DNA of 64,000 bases from Ignavibacteriota bacterium (GTDB lineage: Bacteria > Bacteroidota > Ignavibacteria > Ignavibacteriales > Melioribacteraceae), in NCBI GenBank assembly GCA_002698995.1, contig PAAX01000027.1, positions 110,270 to 174,269 of the forward strand. Reading direction: 5' to 3'. The notes beneath the pieces are model-generated. The model saw nothing but the letters and a program-made list of their open reading frames with translations. It made no database searches and was not told the origin of the DNA. How positions within the stretch are numbered: the stretch's first letter is position 1; each line of letters opens with the position of its first letter. The position numbers were made by a program, and so were the translations under genes. Below, in pieces: positions 9,586 to 18,843 of this stretch.

Positions 9586-9621
9586 CTAACACCTATAAAT
9601 TTTTAACATCAATCTTATTAA

Positions 9622-10239
9622 TTATGCTTCTACTTCTTGACTTACAACAACTTTTGCATGTCTTATTACTTTATCTTTATACAAATAACCGGCTTCAACT
9701 TCTTCAATTACGGTATCAGGTTCAACCCCTTCAACAGGTTGTCTTAATAAAGCTTCATGAAGATTAAAATCAAACGGTGTTCCTTTGGCTTCAATTTTCT
9801 TTACACCTTGGGCATCCAGAGTTTTCGTAAATTTATCATACACCATTTTAATTCCCTCTTTAATGGAATCGCTATTATCTCCTTTTTCAATATGCTGAAG
9901 CGATCTTCCAAGATCATCATAAATCTGAAGCATTTTTACAATAAATGATTCGGCTGCATATTCAAGAAGACTCTCTTTTTCTTTTTCACTTCTTCTTTTA
10001 TAATTTTCAAACTCTGCTGCTTTTCTTAATAATGTATCTTTTAAATCGTTAATCTGCTGCTCTAATTGTTCTATTTTATTTTCCTCAAAATTTTCTTCTT
10101 CACTATTTGATTCCTCTATTATTCCTAATTCATCTTGCATTTCATTTTTTTCTTCTGATGTTTCTAGCTTTGTTTCTTCTAATTGTTCATCATTTTTTTC
10201 GACTTCTTCCTCATTCGATTTTTTCTCTTTCATTTTCAT
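9622..10239 (-). CDS. grpE: Nucleotide exchange factor GrpE
   Basis: GrpE releases ADP from DnaK. The 205-residue protein has a long, very acidic N-terminal tail (residues 1-60, mostly E, N and K), a coiled-coil region, the family core AAEFENYKRRSEKEKESLLEYA, and a C-terminal beta domain with PFDFNLHEALLRQPVEG and GYLYKDKVIRHAKVVVS. The start has AGGAGA four bases upstream of the first of two close ATGs. It sits 12 bases after hrcA. Confidence 0.95.
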   Translation of the reverse strand: MKMKEKKSNEEEVEKNDEQLEETKLETSEEKNEMQDELGIIEESNSEEENFEENKIEQLEQQINDLKDTLLRKAAEFENYKRRSEKEKESLLEYAAESFIVKMLQIYDDLGRSLQHIEKGDNSDSIKEGIKMVYDKFTKTLDAQGVKKIEAKGTPFDFNLHEALLRQPVEGVEPDTVIEEVEAGYLYKDKVIRHAKVVVSQEVEA

Positions 10240-10251
10240 AATTCTCCTTTA

Positions 10252-11304
10252 TTAGCTGTTAGTTTTCTTTAATTCTTTTGATAATTGTTCTGCAACATAT
10301 ACAACTGCTGCAACAACCTTTGAATATTCCATTCTTTTTGGTCCAACAATACCGAGCGTTCCACCAATTTGACCAACTTCATACTTTTTTGAAATTAGAC
10401 TGTAATCGGAAAATTTTTGATCTTCGTTTTCTTCACCAATTCTTATAGCAATATTTCCTTCAATGCTGTTTGTATTTTTATCCATTATATGAATTATAAC
10501 ATCTTTGTTTTCAATCAATTCTATAATACTTTGGAAATGTTCTTGATCTCCAAATTCGGGATACTTAAGAATATGCTTTGCCCCGGTTATAATAGCCTTT
10601 TCTGAAATTTGTATATCTGTAAATATTTTATCTACAGAATCAATAAATACTCTTATAATTGGTTTGGCATCATCGGTAACGGTATCTTTTATTCTTTCCT
10701 TAAATGTTGTTCTTATTTCAGAAAATTTTAATCCCGAAAGTCTCTCATTCAAAATTCTCTGCACTTTTTCTAATCTAGATGAATCGACTTTAGAATTTAT
10801 TTCAAGAGTAATTGTTCTAACTAATCCGGTTTTAACAGAAATTACTACCAAAACTCTTGAAGAAGAAAGCTGCACCATCTGAATTTTTTCTAATGTTGCA
10901 TTATCAAACTTTGGATAAGTAACGCATGCAAGCTGATTTGTTAAATCACTTAAAATTAATGAAGTGATTTTTATTAATTCATCGGTTTCAGTATTTGCAG
11001 AATCAATAGAGTTTTTTATTAAATCTTTTTCCAGATCATTTAAATGGGTCGGTTCCATTAATGAATCAACATAAAATCTATATCCTTTATCAGTCGGAAC
11101 TCTTCCGGCGGAAGTATGCGGATGCCCGAGAAAACCGGACTCTTCCAAATCCGACATAATATTTCTAATACTTGCCGGCGATAAACCAATATCGTACTTT
11201 TTAGATATGTTTCTTGATCCAACCGGTGAAGCGGTTAAAATAAATTGATGAATCACATATCTAAGTATTGATTTTTCTCTTTCGTTTAGTTCGTATAGTT
11301 CCAT
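10252..11304 (-). CDS. hrcA: Heat-inducible transcription repressor HrcA
   Basis: HrcA represses chaperone operons by binding the CIRCE inverted repeat. The 350-residue protein has the N-terminal winged helix with RYVIHQFILTASPVGSRNISKKYDIGLSPASIRNIM, followed by the family's GFLGHPHTSAGRVPTDKGYRFYVD, and ends with the typical GTLGIVGPKRMEYSKVVAAV stretch. It is the first gene of the hrcA-grpE-dnaJ operon and is divergent from purM. I searched the 194 bases between hrcA and purM for the CIRCE sequence (TTAGCACTC and its inverted copy) and did not see it. Confidence 0.95.
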   Translation of the reverse strand: MELYELNEREKSILRYVIHQFILTASPVGSRNISKKYDIGLSPASIRNIMSDLEESGFLGHPHTSAGRVPTDKGYRFYVDSLMEPTHLNDLEKDLIKNSIDSANTETDELIKITSLILSDLTNQLACVTYPKFDNATLEKIQMVQLSSSRVLVVISVKTGLVRTITLEINSKVDSSRLEKVQRILNERLSGLKFSEIRTTFKERIKDTVTDDAKPIIRVFIDSVDKIFTDIQISEKAIITGAKHILKYPEFGDQEHFQSIIELIENKDVIIHIMDKNTNSIEGNIAIRIGEENEDQKFSDYSLISKKYEVGQIGGTLGIVGPKRMEYSKVVAAVVYVAEQLSKELKKTNS

Positions 11305-11498
11305 TCTGATAAAACCAAAAATATTTAGCTTATAAAAATACCTAAAATCGTATAAATTTTCACTTAATTAGATGTATTCTTATTATCGCCCGTTTCATAA
11401 AATGCGCTTTTTTAACAAAAACCGGGTAAAAAAGTTTCACTTTTCTTTTATAAGACAGTATCTTTAAATTACTTAAATAAAATCACTTAGGAGTTGTT

Positions 11499-12494
11499 TT
11501 GGGGAATACGTATAAAGATTCCGGTGTAGATATTCAAGCCGGAGATGAAACAGTAAATAGAATTAAAAATTTAGTTAAATCTACCTTTAATAAGAATGTA
11601 CTTTCCGGAATTGGTCATTTCGGAGCTTTTTTTGAAATTGACAAAAACAATTATAACAATCCCGTTTTAGTTAGCAGTGTTGATGGTGTAGGCACCAAAC
11701 TTAAAGTTGCCTTCATGATGGATAAACATGATACTGTCGGACAAGATTTAGTTAATCATTGTGTAAATGATATTGCAGTATGCGGCGCATCTCCAATGTA
11801 TTTTATGGATTATTTAGCTTTCGGAAAATTATTTCCCGATAAGGCAGAGCAAATAATCAAAGGATTTTCTATTGCTTGTAAAGAAAACGGAGTTGCATTA
11901 ATTGGAGGCGAAACCGCTGAAATGCCCGGACTTTATGATGAGAATGAATATGATATGTCCGGCACTATTGTAGGTATTGTTGAAAAAGAACAGATTATTG
12001 ACGGAAGCAAAGTTGATAAAGGGAATGTGCTGATTGGTTTTCCTTCCAATGGACTTCATACAAATGGTTATTCACTTGCAAGAAAAGTTCTATTCCCTAA
12101 ATTTAATGTTAATGATAAACCTGAAGGTTTGGAATTTTCAATTGGGGAGGAGCTTTTAAGAGTTCACAAATCTTATTTACATATCATAAACGAAATTAAA
12201 ACTTTACCAGGATTAAAAGCGTTATCACATATTACCGGAGGAGGAATTCTAGGAAATACGAAAAGAGTAATTCCGGAGGGAATGAATCTTAATATTGATT
12301 GGAAATCATGGAACTCACTTCCAATTTTCGATTTAATTCAAAGAACCGGTAATATTTCTGATGAAGAAATGCGTTATGTATTTAATATTGGAATCGGTTT
12401 AATTGCTGTTGTTTCTAAAGATGATGCAGATTTAGTCTTAGAGAAATCAAAATCATTAAATGAAAAAGCAATTGTTATTGGTGAAGTAATTTAA
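11499..12494 (+). CDS. purM: Phosphoribosylformylglycinamidine cyclo-ligase (AIR synthetase)
   Basis: PurM closes the imidazole ring in purine synthesis (FGAM + ATP to AIR). The 331 residues show the family signatures YKDSGVDIQAGDE at the start, SVDGVGTKLKVAF, DLVNHCVNDIAVCGASPMYFMDYLAFG, ALIGGETAEMPGLY and ITGGGILGNTKRVIP. The start is TTG (11499-11501) with AGGAG at 11489-11493. No other purine genes are beside it. The next gene is a lipoprotein 34 bases downstream, and the two may share a transcript. Confidence 0.95.
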   Translation: MGNTYKDSGVDIQAGDETVNRIKNLVKSTFNKNVLSGIGHFGAFFEIDKNNYNNPVLVSSVDGVGTKLKVAFMMDKHDTVGQDLVNHCVNDIAVCGASPMYFMDYLAFGKLFPDKAEQIIKGFSIACKENGVALIGGETAEMPGLYDENEYDMSGTIVGIVEKEQIIDGSKVDKGNVLIGFPSNGLHTNGYSLARKVLFPKFNVNDKPEGLEFSIGEELLRVHKSYLHIINEIKTLPGLKALSHITGGGILGNTKRVIPEGMNLNIDWKSWNSLPIFDLIQRTGNISDEEMRYVFNIGIGLIAVVSKDDADLVLEKSKSLNEKAIVIGEVI

Positions 12495-12528
12495 TTTTCC
12501 TAAAACAATTTTGTGAAAGGTAAAATGT

Positions 12529-13044
12529 ATGAGATTTTTTCTTATAGGAATTTTACTATCCTTTCTCTTATTCGGCTGTGATAAAGGGCTTGAACCTCTT
12601 GATGAAGATACTTTAATCGGAACAGGATTTACCGGAACAATAACTTTTAATGGTGAATGGCCCGACAGTGTTTTCAGAACCGTTGTAGTTTTATTTAAGG
12701 ACAATTTAAATAGTCCGCTTGATTTCAACATCGTAAACCTCAGATATATTAGCGAAGAAATTCCTTACGGAGTTAATTCGTATGAATATTCATCTCTGCA
12801 AAATTTTACTGTTGCAAATGTAACAGCTGGCGAGTACGCTTATCTTGCTGTAGCTCAATCAAAAACGGAAGAACTCTCTTTAGATAGAAAAGATTGGTAT
12901 GTTGTAGGACTTTATGCTGCGGATGAAAGCCAGCAAAATCCAGCCATACTAAAAATTAACAACAATGAAGTTAAGCAGAATGTAAATATTGTCTGTGATT
13001 TCAACAATCCTCCAATACAACCACCGGGAGGAATAAGTGATTAG
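12529..13044 (+). CDS. Lipoprotein of unknown function, coupled to a TonB-dependent receptor
   Basis: A 171-residue protein with a clear lipobox (LLSFLLFGC, cysteine at residue 17), so it is likely anchored in the envelope. The mature part is beta-rich with a prealbumin-like feel (GFTGTITFNGEWPDSVFRTVVVLFKD, FTVANVTAGEYAYLAVAQ) and ends in PPIQPPGGISD. Its last eight bases overlap the GTG start of the TonB-dependent receptor gene, so the two are translationally coupled. By analogy with other receptor-lipoprotein pairs it may help bind or hand over the receptor's substrate, but it has no SusD signature and I do not recognise the family. Confidence 0.7.
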   Translation: MRFFLIGILLSFLLFGCDKGLEPLDEDTLIGTGFTGTITFNGEWPDSVFRTVVVLFKDNLNSPLDFNIVNLRYISEEIPYGVNSYEYSSLQNFTVANVTAGEYAYLAVAQSKTEELSLDRKDWYVVGLYAADESQQNPAILKINNNEVKQNVNIVCDFNNPPIQPPGGISD

Positions 13045-15193
13045 AATATTTCTATTATTACTTTTTGTGCTGATGAATATCAATGCCCAGCAGCACTCTC
13101 TAAGAGGATTTATTTATGATGAGAATGAAAATCCTTTAATCGGTGCAAATATAATTATTAAGGGAACGGTTTACGGAACCTCTACTAATAATGACGGTTA
13201 TTTTATTTTTGAAAACCTCGAACTTCCTAAAGTTGTTGTAGAAGTTTCCATGATAGGATTTGTAAAATTTACTTCTGAGGAACTTGATCTTACTGAAAAT
13301 TCCGAATTAGAAATTACCTTAACACAATCCGATTATGAACTAAATGAAGTAATTGTAACAGCTGGTAAATATAAACAGTCAATTAAAGATCTTCCGGTTA
13401 GTGCCGAAGTTTTAAGTGCTGAGTTTCTGAATAAAAAAAATATTGTGAAATTTGATGATGCACTTAGATACGTTCCCGGGGTGCAGGTAACATTAGATCA
13501 AGTAAGTATAAGGGGTTCAAGCGGATACAGCCGAGGAGCAGGAACGCGTGTTCTCACTGCAATTGACGGAATTCCACTTTATACCGGAGATACCGGGGAA
13601 ATAATCTGGGAAATTATTCCAGTACTAGATTTGGAAAGAGTTGAAGTTGTTAAAGGGGCAGCAAGTTCTATTTATGGATCTACTGCAATAGGTGGTGTTA
13701 TAAATGTAATTACCAAGGATATTCCAAACAAGTCTTTAATCTCGGTTTCTACTTATCTTGGAGCTTATGATAAACCCTCATTCAGCCAATGGGACTGGTC
13801 AAACAAATATAGAACTTTTAACGGCATTTCCGTTTCTCATACAAATTCGATAACTGAAAAATTAGGAGTTTCATTTTCACTTTCTAGAAAAGAAGATTTA
13901 AGTTACAGACAAGGAGGATGGTTCCATCGTTATTCTGGATATTTAAAATCAAAATATAATTTTGATGAAAACACATCCTTAACATTATTGGCTACTGGTT
14001 ATAATCAAATAAGAGGAAATTTTAATTTTTGGAAAAATCTGAATAATGCTTTAGTTCCTCCGGATGGCGATCAAGGTATTACAGTTCCTTCAGAAAGATA
14101 TATAATGGGTTTTTCATTAAATAAAAGATTAGATAATAAATTTAGTTATAAAATAACCGGAAGCTGGTATAGATCTATATGGAGCGATCAATCTGAATCC
14201 GATAATTCCTCTAACTCAAATTTATTTAGAGGAGAAGTTCAAACCGATTGGAATATTTCCGAATCACTTAAATTAATTAGCGGTACAGAGCTTCTTTGGG
14301 GAGAAGTAAACTCAAATATCTTTGGTAATCCAAACTCATCAAGTTTGGGATTTTATTCTCAACTTGAATTTCAATTGAACCGACAAATTAAATTATTTTC
14401 CGGCTTGAGATATGATCTCAATAAATTAGATACTCTAAAGTCTGAAAACTCAGTTTCACCTAAAATTGGTATAAACTATCAACCTACGGAAACAACGGCA
14501 ATTAGAGCCAGTTTTGGCAAGGGCTTTAGGGCCCCTAGTCTTGCGGAAGCTTTTACTTCCACTATTACAAGCGGACTTGTAGTAAGACCAAATCCCCAGA
14601 TTAAACCGGAGTATAATTATTCATACGAGTTTGGTATTAATCAAATTATATCAAAAAATATTTCTATAGATGCTGCATTTTTTCAGAATGATTATTTTGA
14701 TATGATAGAGCCGGCATTCGAACCGGGAGGTCAATTTGTAATTTTTGATAATATAACAAAAGCAAGAATTCAAGGAACAGAATTAAATATTAAAACAGAT
14801 ATAGAATTTATTAATTCAATGTTCAGTATAAATCATACTTACTTATGGGCGAGGGATTTAATCAATAATAAAGCATTAAAATATCGTCCAAGAAACCTCA
14901 TTTATCTTAGTCTGGAAACCAATTTTAATTATTTCGAAACAAGAATAGATTTCAGATATTGGAGCAGAGCAGAAGAAATTGATGACCAGCTTTCCAGAGT
15001 TGTTGCTGATGCACAATCTAGAGTTGAAGTTTTTGTAACCGATATTTCACTCGGAGCAAACTTATTTCAAATCGGAATACCCGGAAGAATCAATTTTGTT
15101 TTGAACAACATATTTAATTATAATTATGTAGAAATGATTGGAAATATTTCACCTATACGTAATATTTCAGTAAATTTAGATTTGTTATTTTAA
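13037..15193 (+). CDS. TonB-dependent outer-membrane receptor
   Basis: A 718-residue receptor for energised uptake across the outer membrane. It has a signal peptide (IFLLLLFVLMNINAQ), a carboxypeptidase-regulatory-like domain at residues about 20-105 (LRGFIYDENENPLIGANIIIKGT), a plug domain with VRIRG-like QVSIRGSSGYSRGAG and VEVVKGAASSIYGSTAIGGVINVIT, and a beta-barrel that includes the GFRAPSLAEAF box and ends in an aromatic residue (LDLLF). The start is GTG with GGGAGG six bases upstream. It resembles the BtuB/FepA/vitamin-siderophore group rather than SusC, judging by length and box motifs. The substrate cannot be told from sequence. Confidence 0.88.
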   Translation: MIRIFLLLLFVLMNINAQQHSLRGFIYDENENPLIGANIIIKGTVYGTSTNNDGYFIFENLELPKVVVEVSMIGFVKFTSEELDLTENSELEITLTQSDYELNEVIVTAGKYKQSIKDLPVSAEVLSAEFLNKKNIVKFDDALRYVPGVQVTLDQVSIRGSSGYSRGAGTRVLTAIDGIPLYTGDTGEIIWEIIPVLDLERVEVVKGAASSIYGSTAIGGVINVITKDIPNKSLISVSTYLGAYDKPSFSQWDWSNKYRTFNGISVSHTNSITEKLGVSFSLSRKEDLSYRQGGWFHRYSGYLKSKYNFDENTSLTLLATGYNQIRGNFNFWKNLNNALVPPDGDQGITVPSERYIMGFSLNKRLDNKFSYKITGSWYRSIWSDQSESDNSSNSNLFRGEVQTDWNISESLKLISGTELLWGEVNSNIFGNPNSSSLGFYSQLEFQLNRQIKLFSGLRYDLNKLDTLKSENSVSPKIGINYQPTETTAIRASFGKGFRAPSLAEAFTSTITSGLVVRPNPQIKPEYNYSYEFGINQIISKNISIDAAFFQNDYFDMIEPAFEPGGQFVIFDNITKARIQGTELNIKTDIEFINSMFSINHTYLWARDLINNKALKYRPRNLIYLSLETNFNYFETRIDFRYWSRAEEIDDQLSRVVADAQSRVEVFVTDISLGANLFQIGIPGRINFVLNNIFNYNYVEMIGNISPIRNISVNLDLLF

Positions 15194-15205
15194 TGAGACG
15201 AGATT

Positions 15206-16564
15206 ATGTTTATTGATACACATGCACATTTATTCCTTCCTAATTTTAACGGTGAAGTTGATCAAGTAATTCAAAGAGCAAAAACTGCTGGTGTTGATTT
15301 TATAATTGTACCAGGCATCGATCTTGCTTCTTCAGCACAGGCAATCGATCTTGCTGAAAAGTATGATTTCATTTATGCTGCCGTGGGTGTTCATCCTCAT
15401 GACACAAAAGAATGGGATGATTCTTTAATTGACAAACTTGAAGAAATGTCAAAGCATCCTAAAGTTGTGGCAATTGGAGAAATAGGTTTGGATTACTATT
15501 ATGATTTCTCTCCGAAAGAAATGCAGCTTCATGCGTTTGAAAAGCAGATTGAACTTGCTCTTCGAGTCGATCTTCCAATTATTGTTCATAACAGAGAATC
15601 AAATGACGATATTATGGAATTTGCCAAAAGATATAAAGATACAACTCTTCGTGCCCAGTACCATTGTTTCGCCGGCTCTATTGAAGATGCTAAAGAATTA
15701 ATTGCTATGAAGCATTTCATATCTTTCCCGGGGAATATCACATTTAAAAAAGCTGATGATGTAAGAAAAGTTTTAAGCAGAGTTACGGTAGAAAATCTTC
15801 TGCTTGAAACCGATTCTCCTTTTATGACTCCGGTACCTCATAGGGGGAAAAGAAATGAACCTTCAAATATAAGTCTAGTTGCAGAACAAATTGCTCAAAC
15901 ACACCACTTAAGTCTTGAAGATGTAGCACGTGCTACTTCATTAAACGTATTTAAATTATTTGGAATCGGTAGAAAACCTGATGTTTCATATACTTATTTG
16001 ATTGGAAATTCATTATACGTCAATGTAACCAATAGATGCAATGCCGATTGTGTTTTCTGTGATAGAAAAGGGGAAGCTACAATAAGCGGTTATAATTTGA
16101 AAATGACAAAATCTCAAGAACCATCGGCAGAGATTTATATCAATGAAATCGGCGATCCGAAAAAGTATAGTGAAATTGTTTTCTGCGGATACGGTGAACC
16201 GACAATTAGATGGGAAGTTGTTAAGGAAGTTGCCAAATATGTAAAAGAAAATGGTGGAAAAACTAGAATTAATACCGATGGTCACGGCAACTTTATTAAC
16301 AAAAAAGATATTACTCCGGAGATGAAAGGATTGATTGATACAGTTTCAATTAGTCTTAATTCAACAGACCCCGAACAATATGCTAAGCTTATGCAGGTTG
16401 ATCCAAAGCTTCATAGAGAGATGATTGACTTTGCAAAGAAAGCAAAACAATATACCAATGTTGTAATGTCTATAGTTGGATTGAACAGTGTTGATACGGA
16501 AAAGGCAAAAGACTTTGTTACAAATGAGATTGGAGTTGCCTTTAGAGAACGTGAATTATTTTAG
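15206..16564 (+). CDS. TatD-family metal-dependent hydrolase fused to a radical SAM domain
   Basis: A 452-residue two-domain protein. Residues 1-260 are a TatD-type nuclease/hydrolase with its metal ligands: DTHAHL, GEIGLDYYYD, IVHNRE, YHCFAG and LLETDSPFMTP. Residues about 263-452 form a short radical SAM domain with the cluster motif CNADCVFC (CX3CX2C), FCGYGEPT (the GGE-like SAM motif) and RINTDGHGN. A TatD-linked radical SAM family is recognised in protein databases as a separate neighbour gene; here the two are one chain. The substrate and reaction are unknown. It begins 12 bases after the receptor gene and dacB follows after 18 bases. Confidence 0.88.
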   Translation: MFIDTHAHLFLPNFNGEVDQVIQRAKTAGVDFIIVPGIDLASSAQAIDLAEKYDFIYAAVGVHPHDTKEWDDSLIDKLEEMSKHPKVVAIGEIGLDYYYDFSPKEMQLHAFEKQIELALRVDLPIIVHNRESNDDIMEFAKRYKDTTLRAQYHCFAGSIEDAKELIAMKHFISFPGNITFKKADDVRKVLSRVTVENLLLETDSPFMTPVPHRGKRNEPSNISLVAEQIAQTHHLSLEDVARATSLNVFKLFGIGRKPDVSYTYLIGNSLYVNVTNRCNADCVFCDRKGEATISGYNLKMTKSQEPSAEIYINEIGDPKKYSEIVFCGYGEPTIRWEVVKEVAKYVKENGGKTRINTDGHGNFINKKDITPEMKGLIDTVSISLNSTDPEQYAKLMQVDPKLHREMIDFAKKAKQYTNVVMSIVGLNSVDTEKAKDFVTNEIGVAFRERELF

Positions 16565-16582
16565 TTAATAAATGGAAGTATA

Positions 16583-17989
16583 ATGTTTAAAATTCTATCT
16601 GTTCTATTAATTATTGCAGTTCAATTATCTGCACAATACGAAGCTGTAAATTCTAAAATCGATTCTTTATTACAAGAGAAATTTTTTGAATCAACTGTAG
16701 CTTCAGTTTCAGCTTATAATTTAACCAAAGATGAACCGGTCTATAAAAAAAATGAAAAACTCCTTTTAAGACCAGCATCAAATATGAAAGTTATTAGTTC
16801 ATCAACAATGCTCTATTTTCTTGGTCCGGATTATAAATACTACACTGGTATTTATTCAGACGGAATTATTCGAAACGGTACATTATACGGTGATATTTAT
16901 TTTTACGGAAACGGTGATCCTTCGTTTAGTTCATCAGATCTCGATTCTTTAATTGTTATGCTGAAAGAAAAAAATGTTACTGAAATTACCGGTAATGTTT
17001 ATGGTGATGTTTCTGCATATGATTCTATTTTCTGGGGTGAAGGCTGGATGTGGGATGATGATCCTTCTTATTATTTCCCTTACTTTTCTCCATTAATTCT
17101 AAATGAATCAGGAGTGACTGTAACTTTAATTAAAAATGAAAATGAAGAGCTGGAAGTAAAAACTTTTCCGGAATCTAACTACTTTAAAGTTGTGAACTTA
17201 GTAAATATTAAAGAAGAAGGAAGAAGCCGAATAAATATAACACGAGATTGGCTAAACAGAAACAATGACATAACTGTTAAAGGATCAGTAAATAAGAAGT
17301 TCACAAAATATTCCACTACAATAAGCCTATTTAATCCATCTGATTTTTTTATGTTTTATACAATTGAACGATTAAAAGCGAATGGAATTAGAATCAACGG
17401 AAATTATAGCTTTAAAGAAAGGCCAGAAGAAATAACTGAGATTGGAAAAATCGAATCAAATTTTGGGGATTTGATAAATGTGCTGAATAAGGAAAGTGAT
17501 AATCTTTATGCTGAAGCTGCACTTAAGGCCGTAGCATATGAATTAAAAGAAAAACCAGCATCATCAAAGAAAGGAACAGAATTAATAGATAGTCTTGTAA
17601 CACTAATCGGTTTAAATCCAAGTAATTACTATTTTGCTGATGGATCCGGAGTTTCCCATTACAATTTAGTAAGTGCTGAACTGTTGAATTCTTTACTCAA
17701 TTATATGTACAAGTATCATCCAAAATTATTTGAAATTCTTTACAATTCATTCCCTATTGGTGGTATTGATGGAACTTTGCGAGGAAGAATGAAAGCAGAT
17801 TCTGTTAATGGAAATGTTCACGCAAAAACCGGGACTCTATCTGGAGTAAGCACTCTGAGTGGTTATCTAACTGCAACTAATGGTGATTTAATTTCCTTTT
17901 CTATCTTAATGCAGAATTTTGTAGAAAGCTCTAATATAGCAAGATCCTATCAAGACAAAATTTGTGAAATTCTTACTGAGATAAAATAA
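16583..17989 (+). CDS. dacB: D-alanyl-D-alanine carboxypeptidase/endopeptidase (PBP4 type, S13)
   Basis: This periplasmic 468-residue enzyme trims or cleaves D-Ala peptide cross-links in peptidoglycan. It has a signal peptide (ILSVLLIIAVQLSAQ) and all three penicillin-binding motifs: SxxK in RPASNMKVISS, SxN in KESDNLYAEA, and KTG in HAKTGTLSGVSTLSG. The large insertion between the first two motifs (GNVYGDVSAYDS, FSPLILNESGVTV) is typical of the class C low-mass group. The stop codon shares one base with the prmA start. Confidence 0.9.
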   Translation: MFKILSVLLIIAVQLSAQYEAVNSKIDSLLQEKFFESTVASVSAYNLTKDEPVYKKNEKLLLRPASNMKVISSSTMLYFLGPDYKYYTGIYSDGIIRNGTLYGDIYFYGNGDPSFSSSDLDSLIVMLKEKNVTEITGNVYGDVSAYDSIFWGEGWMWDDDPSYYFPYFSPLILNESGVTVTLIKNENEELEVKTFPESNYFKVVNLVNIKEEGRSRINITRDWLNRNNDITVKGSVNKKFTKYSTTISLFNPSDFFMFYTIERLKANGIRINGNYSFKERPEEITEIGKIESNFGDLINVLNKESDNLYAEAALKAVAYELKEKPASSKKGTELIDSLVTLIGLNPSNYYFADGSGVSHYNLVSAELLNSLLNYMYKYHPKLFEILYNSFPIGGIDGTLRGRMKADSVNGNVHAKTGTLSGVSTLSGYLTATNGDLISFSILMQNFVESSNIARSYQDKICEILTEIK

Positions 17990-18843
17990 TGAAAACATAC
18001 AAAGAAATTTTAATTAAAACACGCCCGTTTAACTCCGATATTCTAACAAGCGTTTTATGGGAACTTGAACTAAGCGGCATTAAGGAAGATGATGACTGCC
18101 TTACTCTATATTGTGAAGAAGAAAGCAATGTGCAATTAAATGATGTAAATATTCTCCTAGAAAAACTAAAAGGTGAGAATCTAATTACATATTATGAATC
18201 CAGCGAAATTTCATTTGAGGATAAAAACTGGAATGAAGAATGGGAAAGCAAAATTGACATTGTTGAAGTAAGCGACAAAATTGTAATAAAGCCGACATTT
18301 AGAAAATATGATTCAAAACCTGGGCAAATTATTTTAACTATTGATCCTAAAATGTCATTTGGAACCGGTGAACATCAATCAACTCGATTAATGCTTTTGT
18401 TGATGGAAAAGTACATTAAGGGGAATGAAAAAGTTCTTGATGTAGGATCTGGAACCGGAGTATTAGCTATTGGAGCGGTTAAATTGGGATCAAGCAAAGC
18501 AATTGCAATTGACAATAATGAATGGTGTAAACTAAATGGTGAAGAAAACATAGTTCTAAATAATGTTGAGGATAGAGTAAAAGTATTATTAGGAGAAATT
18601 AGTGATATTGAAGAGGATGATTACGATCTCGTTTTAGCAAACATAAATAAAAATGTATTAATTGATATTGTTGGCGATCTGTATAAAAAAACAGCCGGAG
18701 ACGGATTATTAATCATCTCCGGCATTTTAATAATTGACCTTCCGCAGATTTTAGAAGTTTATCAAAGTACCGGCTTCATTCACCTTGATGATATTCAACA
18801 AGATGATTGGACCGCAGTATTATTTAAGAAGCGTTCTCGCTAA
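17989..18843 (+). CDS. prmA: Ribosomal protein L11 methyltransferase
   Basis: PrmA trimethylates lysines and the N-terminus of ribosomal protein L11. The 284-residue chain has the N-terminal substrate domain and a C-terminal SAM-binding fold: DPKMSFGTGEHQSTRLML, KVLDVGSGTGVLAIGAVKLG, and LANINKNVLIDI (NxxxN catalytic-loop style). It overlaps dacB by one base and its last 20 bases overlap the opposing marR gene. A terminator for marR lies antisense inside its coding sequence (18685-18723). Confidence 0.93.
   Translation: MKTYKEILIKTRPFNSDILTSVLWELELSGIKEDDDCLTLYCEEESNVQLNDVNILLEKLKGENLITYYESSEISFEDKNWNEEWESKIDIVEVSDKIVIKPTFRKYDSKPGQIILTIDPKMSFGTGEHQSTRLMLLLMEKYIKGNEKVLDVGSGTGVLAIGAVKLGSSKAIAIDNNEWCKLNGEENIVLNNVEDRVKVLLGEISDIEEDDYDLVLANINKNVLIDIVGDLYKKTAGDGLLIISGILIIDLPQILEVYQSTGFIHLDDIQQDDWTAVLFKKRSR
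18685..18723 (-). terminator. Intrinsic terminator for marR, antisense within prmA
   Basis: Read on the minus strand, an 8-bp perfect stem (arms 18716-18723 GCCGGAGA and 18694-18701 TCTCCGGC, 14-base loop) is followed by TG and seven T residues. This is a standard Rho-independent layout about 100 bases past the marR stop. It would give marR a 3' tail that is antisense to the end of prmA. On the plus strand the same stem lacks a strong U-run. Confidence 0.55.

Noticed and set aside
9498..9767. Plus-strand frame rich in leucine
   Set aside because: It covers the dnaJ start, the gap and the grpE end in antisense and has no ribosome site or family pattern.
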